Position numbers and translations under genes: made by a program. Positions 23,566-35,331 of a stretch of 64,000 nt of DNA are shown piece after piece (the first letter of the stretch is position 1; the number at the start of each line of letters is the position of its first letter). The notes below the pieces were generated by a model. It saw only the letters and a list, made by a program, of their open reading frames with translations. It was not told where the DNA came from and made no database searches. Location of the stretch: contig WSUB01000029.1 of NCBI GenBank assembly GCA_019633425.1, positions 1 to 64,000 of the forward strand, read 5' to 3'. The DNA is from Tulasnella sp. 424. Its lineage: Eukaryota; Basidiomycota; Agaricomycetes; Cantharellales; Tulasnellaceae.

Positions 23566-25083
23566 ATGTTTCTTAGAGACCTTCGAGCGTCGCTCGCATC
23601 CTAGATTGTGGGAACAGTCAACAGAACATAGTTATGTAATATTCACGACTAGGTTTAACTGTAGTGATGAACTTTCTTTGGCGCCGGTTTGCATCTTTGT
23701 TTGGGCGTGCCGCACGTCCTCAGGGTGAGATCGCCAGATGCAAGGCAAATGAGGAGAGGTGAACTTCCAACCCTTACCAATCCGTGGCGAGGTTGCCCCC
23801 TCATTTTTCTGTTTCTATCCTGCTACCCCTTCGTTTAAGCACCCTTCTGATCTTAAACCTCTCCGACATTCTTGCGGCATCTCTGTCTGCGAGTACATAC
23901 CGTCCTCCTCCAGCGCCTTCCAACCGACCGCAATCGCTTTCAAGGTTGGATGTTTGTGTCGGTCGAGCTTCGGGGGTTATGAACGTTTCGAAGAACTGTA
24001 TAGCTGTATAGTGTGTTTGCCTTCGATCATTGTGATGGCGGTCTGAAGAAGCCGATCCTGAATCGAAGTTGGTGATGATGGGGATTTTGTTTTCCACAAC
24101 GAAACACGGGCTCGATGACGAAGACGACATTTGACGTAAGTGAAATTATTTGATATGCCATGGTAGGAGTTCTTGGTGCCGCAGAGCTCAAAATACTCTC
24201 TAGCCGAGGGCGCTAAGGATCCGCATGAGTCCCGTCGCTGCAAGGCATCGAGCGTTGGTGAGAGTTCAGCGTCGAGAAAGAATGAACTATCAATAATACT
24301 TACCACTCGAGAGCAGATCAAACATAGCCGTTGTGACGTCACCACGCTCCGGTCTTCGGCAATAATCTAACCGAAGACCCTGCGTCGGTTTCTCACCCCG
24401 GCATCTTCGTTTTGTGTTGCTGCGACTCGTCTCTCTAGATCTAATCTTTTCGAGTCTAATGTGAGCTATCTGCAACTTGCGTCCGCTTCACTTGCGTTCT
24501 GGGAAGTTAGCAGCGTCTTGAGAGTGGTGTGTAATCAAATGCGAGGGCGTCTTGCCACTCAGATCCTGTCGACTCCCATTTTGCCGTCGTGTTTGCGACC
24601 TTATCGCACTATATTCCCAGAGCAGTTAGCCTACCACATCTACGGCCACAATACATTGATAGTGCACACACCTTTGAGTAACTGAGTATTTAGTACAAAC
24701 CACCAGGACGAGGGTTCCAATTCGTGGTTATACTCTAGGGCGGTCCGGCTAATTGTACCGCTGAATGACACCAGCACGCAAGGTGAAAGAAGGAGGCCGC
24801 ATTTAGTATCTCTATCTGGATGGCTTGCGCATCATGAGGAGTTCTTTATTCACGTTCTCGAGAGTACAGCTCAAAACAACATGTAGTCGATCAGAGGAAA
24901 ATCGCCGAAGCCACGGCGAAAACAAATGGACTACAGCTGCAAAATAGGATGATGGAGATTGTGAGGGAGAGAAATGCAAGAGAGTGAGACAGGGCGCTAC
25001 AGATGAATGGATTGGTTTAAATTTGTCTGAGGTAGTACCGGTCCGTGAGGGATGTGCTCAGAGTGCGCGGTATTTCGCGAACC
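23566..25083. other. Module downstream flank copy 3, then gene-free sequence
   Basis: Bases 23566-24130 repeat the module flank seen at 6863 and 13753. Bases 24225-24340 resemble 7660-7760. From about 24350 to 25083 I see no conserved frame, tRNA or repeat. A 74-codon frame at 24461 has no support. Confidence 0.5.
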
Positions 25084-27796
25084 CTAGGACTTGGATCGTA
25101 GCTCGGATGACGATTTCTCCTCTTCAACAACTTCATCCAGAAGCTGTTTCGAAGCTGTCTTGCCCCAGCCATAACCAAATTGTTCCGAGACCATTGAAGC
25201 ATCGTTAATTAAGGTCTTTGCTTCCGCATACCGAGCTTGGCTGAACCGGATTTGAGCGAGCCGCACCCAGCAGTTCGCTCGGCCCAGGTCCTCCCCGATG
25301 TTCTCGTAGATCGCCAGCGCTTGGGTGTACGACGCCTCTGCTTCGACGTACTTGGACTGCTCTCGCTGGACGTCCCCAAGCCCAAAAAATGCGTTCGCTC
25401 GGCACCAGTCATACCCCATACTCCCACAGATGGCCAGCACTCGAGAGTACAACGCATCTGCTTCGACGTACTTGGATTGCGCCCGCTGGACGTTCCCAAG
25501 CCCAACCAATGCTCTCGCTCCGACCAGGTCATTCCCGATGCTCTCAGAAATGTCCAGCGCTTGGGTGTACGACGCCTCTGCTTCGACGTACTTGGACTGC
25601 GCAGACTGGATGGACCCAAGCCCAAGCAATGCGTTTGCTCGGCACCAGTCATACCCAATACTCTCGCAGATGGCCAGCGCTTTGGTGTAAGCAGCCTCTG
25701 CCTCAACGTACTTCGACCGCTCCTGACCATTGTCTCCTAGCTCGACTAATATCCTCGCTTCCGTAGCTTGATCGCCAGCCAACCGAGCCATGCTCAACCC
25801 CTGATTATATGCCTTCGAAGCTTCTTCGTATCTCTTTTGCAAACGACGCAATATCCCGACTTGTAGTAAGAGGGCAGCGGACCGAATATTGACTTCATCC
25901 CCACTTTTCACCACCGGGATACTCCATGGCTGTTTCAAAGAACTTCAGTACCTGAGTATCACTTGAGTGGCACTCCACCTACCATCGACTCAAGCGCTTG
26001 TCTACATCCTGTAATAGACGGTCGTTGTTTCGGTTCAAGCTTCCAACATTCCTGCATCACGCTGCATAGGGAGCCGATTTGCGAGAGTTGCATATGATCA
26101 CGGATCAATGGCAGTCGGCCTTCGATTATTTTCATAGTGATACCCAACTCTCCTTTGGCTTCCTCAAAGGGGTAACAGTCGGTGATGGCCTGAGACGAGG
26201 CGGGTAAGTAGGGGTTGAGATATCACCAACTCGCAAGCTCACCTCCCAAGCAACCCATCCCAGCGCCCAAATGTCGGTCGCCATGTCCAGCGACTCTCCA
26301 GTCAGTACTTCGGGTGGGGACCAACGAAGTGAGCAGGCCGGACCGGTCAAAGTCAATGCGGTATCAGACGTGGTAATCTTTAATTGCGGAAGGTCCTTGT
26401 TTTTAATAGGCCGGTGACTCGATGAAGCTGCTGTTTGAGTTGCTGGACTGGCGCTGGCTTCTTGTGTTCGTCGAATGACCCGAGCCGAGCCGAAGTCGGT
26501 GATGACAGCGCGATTTGACGAATTGACAAGGATATTTAACTGAGTAATGATTGACGTAAGGAGATATCTGAGGAATGGCGTGTCACGAGACTGACCGATT
26601 TGAGGTCGCCGTGGCAGATGGGAGGCTGGCTTGTGTGAAGGTATTCTAGTCCAGTTGCGACATCCAAAATCTAGTACGAATTGAAAGTTAGTTCCTGGTT
26701 AAATCCCTGGGTGTTCAAGACGCACCAACGACACGCGTTCGGGGATCTCCCACTCGCCGGAACGAAGGAACTCCCGGAGGTTGCCGTTCTCCTCCCACGG
26801 GAACACCAACCAGGCAATGCGATTCTCGACGTCCTCCACAAACCCAATTATCTCTACGATATTAGGGTGAGATAGCTTGTCCAATACACGCAACTCGTTG
26901 ACAAATATCTGGAGAGGGCTGAGTCAAGTCGAGAGGCATCGTCAGGCGGGTGGACTTACGCGAAGGAACTTTTCCTCGGTCATATCCCCATTTATAACAA
27001 ATCTCAGCTTCTTCACGGCCACTCTTCTTCCCTTTTCTTCACTACCCCCCGTCTTGACGATTGTAGCCACCACGACATCGCCATACGCACCACCGTCCCG
27101 GGAACCCTCCCCGAAAAAGACTATTTCACTAATGGATATCCGCTTTTCTGACAGAGTTGCCAAGAGGTCTCGCTGCAATGACGGGACAGTGGGAAAAACG
27201 TTCGCAAGACATCGATGCATTCATCGTACTTACGACAGACAGTTTGGTTCTCTTGGTGCAGGGAGAGGTTTCGCCTTTAGCTTCCACTTGTAAAGCATCA
27301 ATGCCTTCCGTCACGCTGTCGAGTTCCGATTCGAGTGTCGCCAAAGGATAATTCGACATATCGACACGCTAGCAAGTTGGGAGGTAGCAAGGGAATGGTT
27401 AGAATGGTCAAGAGACTTTGGAGTCGGCTGTTAAAAGATGTTGAGTCGCGAGGTTGAACTGATGGATAAGATAACGAGCTGTTGTTGAAGGTTCGTCCCC
27501 TTCTTCGGCTCACGGATGTAAGCCCCTTAGCTCCGGTGCTCCGCCTCCGAGGATAGGATGGCGTGGTCTCCGATTGAGGTGTCTCAACGACTTTTCCGTA
27601 AAGCTCAGAGGTTAGAGGCATGTTAGAACCGAACGTATTTCTCGAGGGCGGCGGTCCTGATCGCGTCGAGTAGATGAAGAGTCCCGAGGCTATAACGTCC
27701 TCTGATCCATGTCACGTGCCACAGCGAGCCAGTAATTATGAGCCATTTTTGTTGGGAGGGATGGGTAAAGCACGGCTTACCAGTGGACTCGGACAT
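25084..27796 (-). CDS. TKL-type protein kinase fused to six TPRs (divergent type)
   Basis: Core exons from the kinase start: 27368-27234, 27172-26960, 26908-26726, 26670-26596, 26539-26243, 26189-25983 and 25929-25084, all phase 0. Two upstream exons are proposed: 27796-27781 (MSEST, donor GTAAGC) and 27656-about 27460 (a Ser/Arg-rich region). The splice from the latter to 27368 has a weak donor (GTTCAA) but a good CTAAC branch site. Total about 722 aa; without those exons the ATG at 27359 gives about 645. Landmarks: glycine loop GGAYGDVVV, VAVKK, CHGDLK (non-RD), DFG, PPE, DIWALGW. Six TPRs of 40 residues follow (SKYVEAEASYTQAL type), then an acidic tail. Exon sizes 183/75/297/207 match the other kinase-TPR genes, so the family shares one ancestor. 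Confidence 0.8.
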
Positions 27797-28144
27797 CTTG
27801 AAGGGACCTTGACGTTGCTCTAGGCAACGCACGATTTGCCCATGCCCTGCCTAGTGACGGTTTCCTTCGCGGAGGGAAGTGTTGTGGACAACTTGTTTGG
27901 GAGGACGTTCCTGGATTTGGATATTGACTGCTTCCCGTGTTCCTTCAACGACCGTCGCTCACAGTTTCAACCAACCCCACCTCCCTACCTAACGCGTCCT
28001 ACGACGCCAATCACTTGTCCCCAATCATGGTACGCAGAACAAACCTACCCGATTAGCGCAGAGCCCTAATCATATGCTATTTTCAAGGCGAGATTTAAAG
28101 CCCATGCTCTCCTCTCTCTTCTTTCCAAAATTATTCGTCCCAAC
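27797..28144. other. Divergent intergenic region with a dispersed-repeat fragment
   Basis: Bases 27884-27937 match the dispersed repeat at 569 and 53179. The region separates the minus-strand kinase-TPR gene from the plus-strand F-box gene. It may hold the first exon of the F-box gene, because no ATG precedes the F-box in frame. A candidate ATG at 28026 is followed at once by a GTACGC donor. Confidence 0.4.
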
Positions 28145-29397
28145 TTGAAGGTCAGGGCTAGGGAGGCAACTGTTAGAGTCTGGGAGCACCAGAAGCCGTC
28201 GCAAATCTCTAAGCTCCCAGCTCACATCCTCTTCATCATCGCCGACCACTTGAGCTTGACCGACCGAGCCCGTCTTCTCCAAACCTGTCGATACTTCCGC
28301 TCGTCGCTCGAAGTCACCCAGTACCGCCACATCAACACCCCTAATCACGACCAGAGTGATCATCTTCACCGAACGCTTTTAAGTCGTCCGGAATTCATTC
28401 CCTATATTATCAGCTACCGTGGTCCGCTAACCCCAACCCCCCTCACTCCGCGAGTGGAGGAAGAGCAGGGAATCCAACCGCATCTACGAAACAATACAAC
28501 GCCACCTGACACCGAAATGACGTCCTTCAGAAGAGCGATCTACATTTTCACCAACGCTATCAACCTCCGTGGACTCGAATTTACAGACTGCAATGATTGG
28601 ATCTCCGATCCGATGTGGGAGCCGGTCAGAACATCCATCTTAAAGATGCCCTTGACCCGCTTGGTTCTCCTAACAAAGTCGACGGGAGTCGTTTCCCTGC
28701 TTCGTGCTCTCCCCAGATTGGAGAGCTTGGAGCTCTTGTGGATTCCAACGAGATTGAAGGACCTGAAGGAGAGCGATATTCCGGACCTGAGATCGTTGAA
28801 AGCGACGCTAGAAGATGCAGCAACGCTCATTCCGGGCCGACCTGTCAGAGAATTTCACCACCTAATCAGAGGGCAAGAACGCACATTAGACGAGCAGCTT
28901 GTTCGGAAGCTGTCGCTCTCCAGTTCCCCGATTACCAAGCTCACGACTAGGTTACATGATTCACGGGATCATGAGTTGTTCCGAAGCACGCTCCAGATCT
29001 TTGCACGTCATCTACCTGAAATCCACCACTTAACAATCACTGTGAACGGGATCATCTCGGACCAGATGGTGGGTCGTCGCTCTCTTTATTATTTGACCAT
29101 GAAAAATTTCCACTTAACCATAATTTTATCCAATATTAGCTCCTAGATGAGATACCGTCGTTCAAATGCCTCCGTTCTGTGAAGTTTCTCGGCGCCAACC
29201 TGTATATCACTGGCAACCTGATTTCCAGCGCCTCTCGCCTGTCAATCGACTCCGATGACAGTACAGGTAGCGGAATTACTCCCCAGATGCCCATGGTCAA
29301 CGGTTGGGATGCCCTCCTGCTGAGGTTGCAAGCACAGTGCCCTTCATTAGTCAACATCGAGCACACTCCAAGGCCGGGCTGCAAATACTTCCGGTGA
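28145..29397 (+). CDS. F-box domain protein
   Basis: The N-terminal block KLPAHILFIIADHLSLTD followed by RARLLQTCRYFRSSL is a typical fungal F-box (Skp1-binding, substrate adaptor of SCF ubiquitin ligases). The intron at 29069-29139 (71 nt, GTGGGT...TTAG, phase 0) joins to an exon ending at TGA 29395-29397. Total about 393 residues. The rest has leucine-rich helices of the kind seen in F-box/LRR-like fungal proteins (LRGLEF, LRSLKATL). The frame is open back to a stop at 28067 but contains no ATG before the F-box. Codon 28145 is TTG, so the true start is probably in an upstream exon, with TGTTAG at 28171-28176 a possible acceptor. Confidence 0.72.
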
Positions 29398-30958
29398 GAC
29401 TCGGAGTACTTCGTTTCTCAATTTATGTCGAACAATGAGAATGCGGCATGGGAGGAAGAGTGTGACTGCAGTTGGTCAATGGCCCTTACACGTCCGCCAA
29501 CTTCCTATCTTAGCTTTTGTCTCCTCCTTTCTCCTCTCTCTCTCTTTCTCATGTCGTGATCTCTTTCACTTCGCCCCATCAGTTTCACGGCTTTGTCTCT
29601 TAGACGCCCCCACACCTGACTCACAACAGTACCTCTTTGTCATTCGTCCGCTTATATACAACATTTCCATGTATCCATCATCTCCTCTCACCCTTCCTTG
29701 AAGTCTCCGACCTTCCGTTCTCCTTTTTCTGCTCTCCCTCCGTCCCTCTCCACCTAGACGCTTTTGTTTCTTGTCTTTTTGTTTTCCCTCCTTGTTACCT
29801 TTGTTTTTATCTCTCAGCTCACTTGTATTCTCCCGTTCACTTATTCTAGTAGATGGCTTGAGCCGGTCCCTTCGAGGATCGGCAGGAGAGCTCTGGAAGC
29901 TGATCCTTGCCAAACCCCAAGCCCTCGTGCCCAGATTCACCCGTGCGACTCAAGATTAAGCCATTGGTCCGCCGCTATAGTTGCTTATATTACGAAGCGG
30001 TATATACATACACCTTGGTTGACAGGTTGAGACGTTTTCCGTTGATTAATCATAGGAGTCAAGCCACCAGGTCGACACCAGTGCATTTCAACATTACGAA
30101 TATATCGCTGCAATCTCTATAGTCAAAATAGGTGAAACGCTCAGTAGCAAACCAGACAAGATCCAGCCGCTTGCAAAACGGACTTTGAGCACAGCGATAA
30201 CGTCGCCAAGCCGTCGTTCAGGGTCGGTGTAACGAACCCTCGCATCTCTCGCGAGAACCAGTTTAGTCATACAAATAATTAGAAGAGGCTTTGATGCAAG
30301 TGAATCCAATAATATATCCGTGGCATGGGCAAGCTGCTAGTTGCATTTATGAAGGAGTCAGGCCTGCTCTTTTCCTGGCGGAACATGTCCTGTCCCTAAA
30401 TCTCTATCCGTTCAATTCCCATCACACAGGAACGCAACCGGCTGCCACCAATAATTTAGGTAAATCCACCGTCACGAACCTTGGACTCCTTCGACCTTAC
30501 GCGGGTTATGAGCTTGTGTGGACGAGCTTTGCTGGTCGTGTCCAAGAGATCGGCAATAATAAAATAATGTTTTGAGGGATTCGAACTAGCTTGGAATGCT
30601 CCTAAAAGCCCGAAGAAGTTCTCCCGTAGGATGGGTTAAGTTCAGCTGACTTGGGTCTTTTGGTTTTGAAACAGCTAGTTCGAGAGATGCGAAAAACGGA
30701 TTTGAGGGCCCTGAATTTTTCCTTCGAAAGAGGAATATAATGACATTCTCTGACGAATGAGCTAGAGGGAAGAGCTAGCTAACCATTCAAAGAAGCGGCT
30801 TCGACCCGTGGCTCGGTGTGTGGATGGTTCACTCTCGCGGTTGTGGCCTGTTCGCGATCGCCGGAGTTCGATTTCGGCTCTTGGCCCGGTAAGCTCGCTC
30901 CGTCCATCTTTGCTTTTATAACACATCCTAAAGGAAACTAGAAAAAGTCCGTCTCAAA
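29398..30958. other. Gene-free spacer with a strongly pyrimidine-rich stretch
   Basis: Bases 29518-29850 on the plus strand are dominated by C and T (runs such as CTCCTTTCTCCTCTCTC), and no frame looks like coding. 30050-30310 and 30560-30940 also show no conserved frame. I looked for tRNA box sequences near 30800 (GAGTTCGATT) and found no foldable cloverleaf. Confidence 0.45.
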
Positions 30959-31790
30959 AGACCTTCAACTGCATGCACCTTCGAGTGTTTCTACCTTCAG
31001 CACTCAAACTCCAACGCCGCTTAGGAGAACCCATCCCAACGGAACTCCTTCTCCGCCCCCAACGATCATCCCCATCCTCGGCCGACCTTCCAGGATCCAG
31101 CTTTGACTGAGCCAGCTCAGAACGCTGAAAGTCTCGCACAAACCTTATCTCAGCCTACGGATCATCCAAAAGCTGAAACCAAAGCACCAGTCACTCCAAG
31201 TCATCGTCGAGCCCGCGCGAGCGACTCGTTTGGTCCCCAAAAAAGCCAACGCCGGCACAGCGACGACGTCTCAGTGACGAAGCTTCGCGTTTTTAACGGC
31301 GAAATTGACTTGCCAGCGATGTGTCGCAGCCCTTCTCGCGGAACCGATTGGACCTCGACAGTCGCGACGCTTACAGCTGCTTGAGCATCGGACGTCGTCT
31401 TGCGCACCCAAGTCTCCAAATCCCAGGACGGGTTCTAACAGGATTCCGAAAGCAGGTAGTCCCTACTCCGGTATACTATCGCAAACCGGTGCGGAATGTG
31501 GAAGCAGAGGATGAGGATAGGAGTATTGACCCAAAGTAAAAGAGCTTTGAACGTCCGGAGGGCTCGGAGATTACCAAGGTGTAGTCGCCTCTTCTGGCGA
31601 TAGGGACTGGTAGAGACTGAATAGAAATTTTGATTACGCACCTTCGCACCCTCTTTTCCACATTACGACCAGCAACACGTCTTCAATCAGGATTAGCATC
31701 GACATCGATTTAGGTCTGACGTCTACTACCTCCTCGCTTTGCCGACACTCGACTACCTACATTCTCAACGCGCTTTATATCGGTGACAAT
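30959..31790 (+). pseudogene. Ser/Thr-rich protein gene, copy 4 (decayed)
   Basis: This aligns with the middle of copies 1 and 2: CACTCAAACTCCAACG, the GTCTCGCACAAACCTT block, CTTGCCAGCGATG, and the region before and after the conserved intron (AAGATTACCAAGGTG). Multiple stops and indels rule out a product. After about 31790 a short segment resembles the upstream region of the second kinase-TPR gene (CCGTGATTCGCAAGGG at 31828 against 11063). This is the trace of a fourth module. Confidence 0.5.
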
Positions 31791-31844
31791 GTGGATCTTG
31801 GATCAAATACGAGGGTCTCTGGCCGCACCGTGATTCGCAAGGGA

Positions 31845-31905
31845 GGATGGGATGCCGCCGATACTTGAAAATCGCTTCTCCTCGGAGTTATCCATTTGAC
31901 AGGGC
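31845..31905. repeat. Short duplicated junction segment, copy 1
   Basis: About 50 bases (GATGCCGCCGATACTTGAAA, then a CGCTTCTCCTCGGAG block) recur at 35045-35095 with few changes. Here the segment abuts the truncated 3' end of the fasciclin gene. At 35045 it abuts the 3' flank of a kinase-TPR gene. Confidence 0.6.
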
Positions 31906-32196
31906 CTGGAAATCGTCACCGTCGAGTGCGAGGGCGAGTGCCGACTTTGAGGTTTCCTTGCGATGACGTTCAATGGCATCATTAGTCGAGGCGAATAGGG
32001 TGCTGCCGTTTAGCTTGTTCGGCGTCGGGACGAGCTTGGCCCTTTGAATAAGTCGAAGTAGAAGAGTATAGTCGGGGTCTGTCGATAACCCGTCGATAGT
32101 TGTAGTTGATGTGGTTGACGGAGGGAGTGAGGCTGTGGCTGCGAGGTGCAGGGGCAAAATGAGAGCCAGGAATGTCGGTATTCGCGGCAGCAACAT
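31888..32196 (-). pseudogene. 5' fragment of a secreted fasciclin (FAS1) domain protein
   Basis: ATG at 32196 begins 102 codons. Residues 1-25 form a classic signal peptide (FLALILPLHLAATA core). A Ser/Thr linker follows, then a FAS1 start: LLLRLIQRAKLVPTP and GSTLFASTNDAIE, which fit the first conserved box of fasciclin domains (extracellular adhesion, often GPI-anchored in fungi). A FAS1 domain needs about 130 residues, but the frame stops after about 60, exactly where the sequence switches to the short segment shared with 35045. The gene was therefore cut by a rearrangement, unless an intron begins at the truncation point. Confidence 0.65.
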
Positions 32197-33004
32197 CGCT
32201 CCGGTGGTATTTGAAAGATTTCAGATGATAGGCTGTGGTTGTGCGGGGAATGTGGGGCTCTGGCGTAAGTAGTTTGCTGATGCTGTAAATTCTGGTGGTG
32301 GTTGCAATTGGAATCGCGAGGCAAATGACGAATATCCCAGCATGGTCGCCGATGGGTGGGAATTCTGTTTTACCCAAACACTGCCTTCCTGTTGACAGTG
32401 ATCGAGGTAGCAAGGCAGCACGGGGGAACAGATGCCCAAGCACGTATACGTTGGAAGAATGGGTCTAATGCTTGAGCAGAGGACCCTAGTGCACTATGTT
32501 CGAATCACCCTCTCGCCAGCCCCTAATTACAAGGACGCCCGGGCCGTCCCCTATATGGCTTCCGAGTTCGCTCCACTCAGCGGATCAGCCCATATCCATC
32601 GATACCCGGTCCAATTGCAAATTCTCATTACAAACAAATATACAGAATGTGGAGAGCAAGGAAACAGTAACAGAGAACAGAAAGGCAAACAAAGAGAACC
32701 ACAACATGCAAACCAAACAGACATTTTGAGCAAGTTGAAGGGAGCAGAGCTCAACCTTCAGTAAAAGCAAACGGGAAAGAGCTCGACCTTTGTCACCTTA
32801 GTCGGAGTCCCAGACGGGACCTTATCGACTTCGAGAACGAAGTCGCCCCGGGTTTAGGAGACATGACGAACTTGACCTCCTCCGGCGTAACGGAGCCAGG
32901 GGGAGTAAGGGGGGGCGAGTTAGCCGGACCTCCCCGGCTACCCATAGCCAGAAGACGATTATGCTAGGGGAGAAGGTAGGCTTAATCAGCGATATATCTT
33001 ATCA
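32197..33004. other. Intergenic region
   Basis: Probable promoter of the fasciclin fragment (32200-32450), then sequence without a supported gene. The 110-codon plus-strand frame at 32432 shows no family match. A TAAGCC...CCCTAG stretch at about 32950-33005, read on the minus strand, could hold a further intron and exon of the next gene. Confidence 0.35.
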
Positions 33005-33968
33005 TTAGCGTAGACGTCGAGTACGTACTTTTTCCTTCAACGCATTTCGCAGAGATGTGTTCTCCATGTGACTGGCTGTGGCCTCATTTCGGGCGGCTTT
33101 CGCGCGCCTCTTAGAAGCTCCCAAATCTCGTCGGACCAAGTCAATCTCGACGCGCATGGCGTCGAGTTCGAGGCGCGTTGATTCGGCTTCCGAGTGCAGC
33201 GCCTTTGCTTCGGCCTGAGCATGGTGGGCTTTGGCAATAGCTTTGAGCCGTTGACGATCAGCCGCTTCCATCTCTCGCTGGTGCTCCTTAGCCGAGTATG
33301 TGAGGCGCTGGAGGAGGTTGGCTTTGGAGAGGTCAAGGTCTTGGCGAATATTCTTGACGAGAGCGTTCTGTCAAGAGAGCTATAAGTTAATTGAACGTTG
33401 CAACGGCCGATGCGGAACACTTACCAGTCGCGCCACATTTTTCTTCGATTCATCTAGCTCGCCGTTGCTTCGCCTCAACGCCTCAGCGGAGGTGCTCTGA
33501 AGTTCGACAAACTTGTTGCATGCTCCCTCGACCATTTCCCGATAGAATTTACTCAGTCCCTGCTCCTTCTTGACGTCTGCGGTAGCCTTCTTGACGTCCG
33601 CAGTAGCTTTGTGGAGCCCATTGGCGAGTGATTGGTTGTCTTGGAGAAGGAGTGAGATTCGAACTTGCGCGACGCAGAGCTCGAATGACGGGTAGCAGCT
33701 GGGGTCAAACTTTGAAGTACAAGAGAAAGAGGCTTTTCGTCAGCAGCGTGGTTGTGGAAAAAGGGAGGATGTTCATCGTGAATGAAATTTGACTTACTCG
33801 ACGGCCGTAGATATTACGGATATACAAGAAAACCGATAGCGTCAGAAGGAAAAGTCCAACGCATGCCGATAGTTTGAAATCGTTGAGAGCCCGGTCGCTG
33901 TGGTGACGATACCCGGGGTGAAGCAGGATGTCGGCGAAGGCAATTCGCGGACGTTGTACAGTCGACAT
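33005..33968 (-). CDS. N-terminally anchored long coiled-coil protein
   Basis: Three exons in phase 0: 33968-33798, 33709-33425 and 33367-33005, about 272 aa. The donors are GTAAGT and GTAAGT, and the acceptors TTCAAAG and TTGACAG. Residues 34-51 form one transmembrane helix (CVGLFLLTLSVFLYI). The preceding residues are basic and His-rich, so an N-in, C-out or a cytosolic-tail orientation is possible. From about residue 80 to the end the protein is almost all charged heptads rich in Ala, Glu, Lys and Arg (KAIAKAHHAQAEAKALHSEA), a long coiled coil. There is a short duplication, ATADVKKATADVKK. Near the end a strong GTACGT donor follows the NALKEK residues, so the last seven codons may belong to an intron and another exon may exist. 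No family is recognised. Confidence 0.72.
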
Positions 33969-35331
33969 GATGAGGAGTGGTGGGAGCAGGGGTGTCTCTC
34001 GGTGGGGTAGTACCTTGGGGGGAGTGAAGGGGGAGAGAGGTTACGAAAGAGGAAAAGAGAGGAGGACTGAAGCTCAGCTGCCTCTTAAGTCCTTTTTTCT
34101 GTGAGTAGGTAAACAAGAACAGGACGGGTGACGCGTCTTCAGCTATGAAAATTTTAATTGTATTGAATTCGTAAGTTCCAAACATCCCGTGGATTTCAAT
34201 CCAAACGCCCAGCAGCCCAACGACTCCTACCAATGCTCCTTGTATATCGGTCATAGTAACATCCCCTTCTATCTACTAACTTAATTATCGTCAGACATTG
34301 AGCATGTACGAGTCTTCTTTTCGGCGAAGAAAGAGTCGGGATAGTTATAAGTTGGATCGCGTCGGAAAGCGTCGCTAAATCTTGGATCCCGGTCACTTAC
34401 CAGAAGCTAACGTCCTATTACATTACCTTGTACTTGCTTAAAGCGTTTTAGGGCGCGTCCGGAGATTTGTGGCCAGTGCGGGACGCGTCGAAAGGAGATT
34501 TCGCCCTGTCATCACTCTCCCGAGTTCATCTATCACCGAGGGACATTCCACAGACCCAAACAGCCCAAACGAGTAATAAAATAGCTCTAACTGCTATAAT
34601 AACGATTGAAAGGCATAAATACTCCATGTTGCACTGATCCTCGTCGATTCGCGGCTACGGGGATTCCGACCTAACAAGATAACGCCCGACTGTCTTACCG
34701 CAGGACCTTTAGCTAGAGAACAATCCTTTTCGCGTGCGGCTAACCACGGGCGACTTAAACTCGAAATAAACATCCATCCCCGCAGACGCCACAGGACATT
34801 CCAAGACAGTGTTCATTTCGCAGTCGAACGCGGCAAGGAAGGGGAAACAGAGACCATGGACGATCGAATAAAAATAGACGGGGTCCAGAGTCGGTGTAAA
34901 GGAGGGGAAAAAAGGAGAAAAAGACAGATTGGGTGAGTAATACAGTGCGAGTATCTCATGTGACGTGTACTTGGAAGACGATCCAGTGACCGATGCTGTC
35001 TAAGATGGAATATGAGAAGGGTTGCGGGAAAGCAAGAAAAGCGGCGATGCAATGCCGCCGACACTTGAAAAATCGCTTCTCCTCGGAGTTATCCAAAGAT
35101 TTCCAAGATAGTGCGCCTAATCTTTAGAGTCACGTTCAATTCCCTGGAAAGGGGGGTTCACTGCTAGCTCGCATGGTTGTCTGAGAGCGCTGGAAGTTCT
35201 CAAGCCAAGCCCTTCGGAAGTTGTTGATAAGAAGAAGCTAGTTTCTTTTATGAAGCGGCCCAGGGATGGCAGATGCACGTTAAAACGCCTGAAGATAAGC
35301 AGCAATATAAGAACATATGAGATGTTCAAAA
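33969..35331. other. Intergenic region with a duplicated junction segment
   Basis: No gene is recognised between 33969 and about 35040. Bases 35045-35095 duplicate 31845-31905. From about 35170 to 35331 the sequence aligns with 14400-14518, the 3' flank of the paralogous kinase-TPR gene. Confidence 0.5.

Noticed and set aside
30795..30900. tRNA-like B box (GAGTTCGATT) near 30870
   Set aside because: No pairing acceptor stem or anticodon arm could be drawn around it, and the T-stem does not pair.
32010..32443. Longer minus-strand frames overlapping the fasciclin fragment
   Set aside because: The frame from ATG 32196 has a signal peptide and a FAS1 box; the longer frames have neither.
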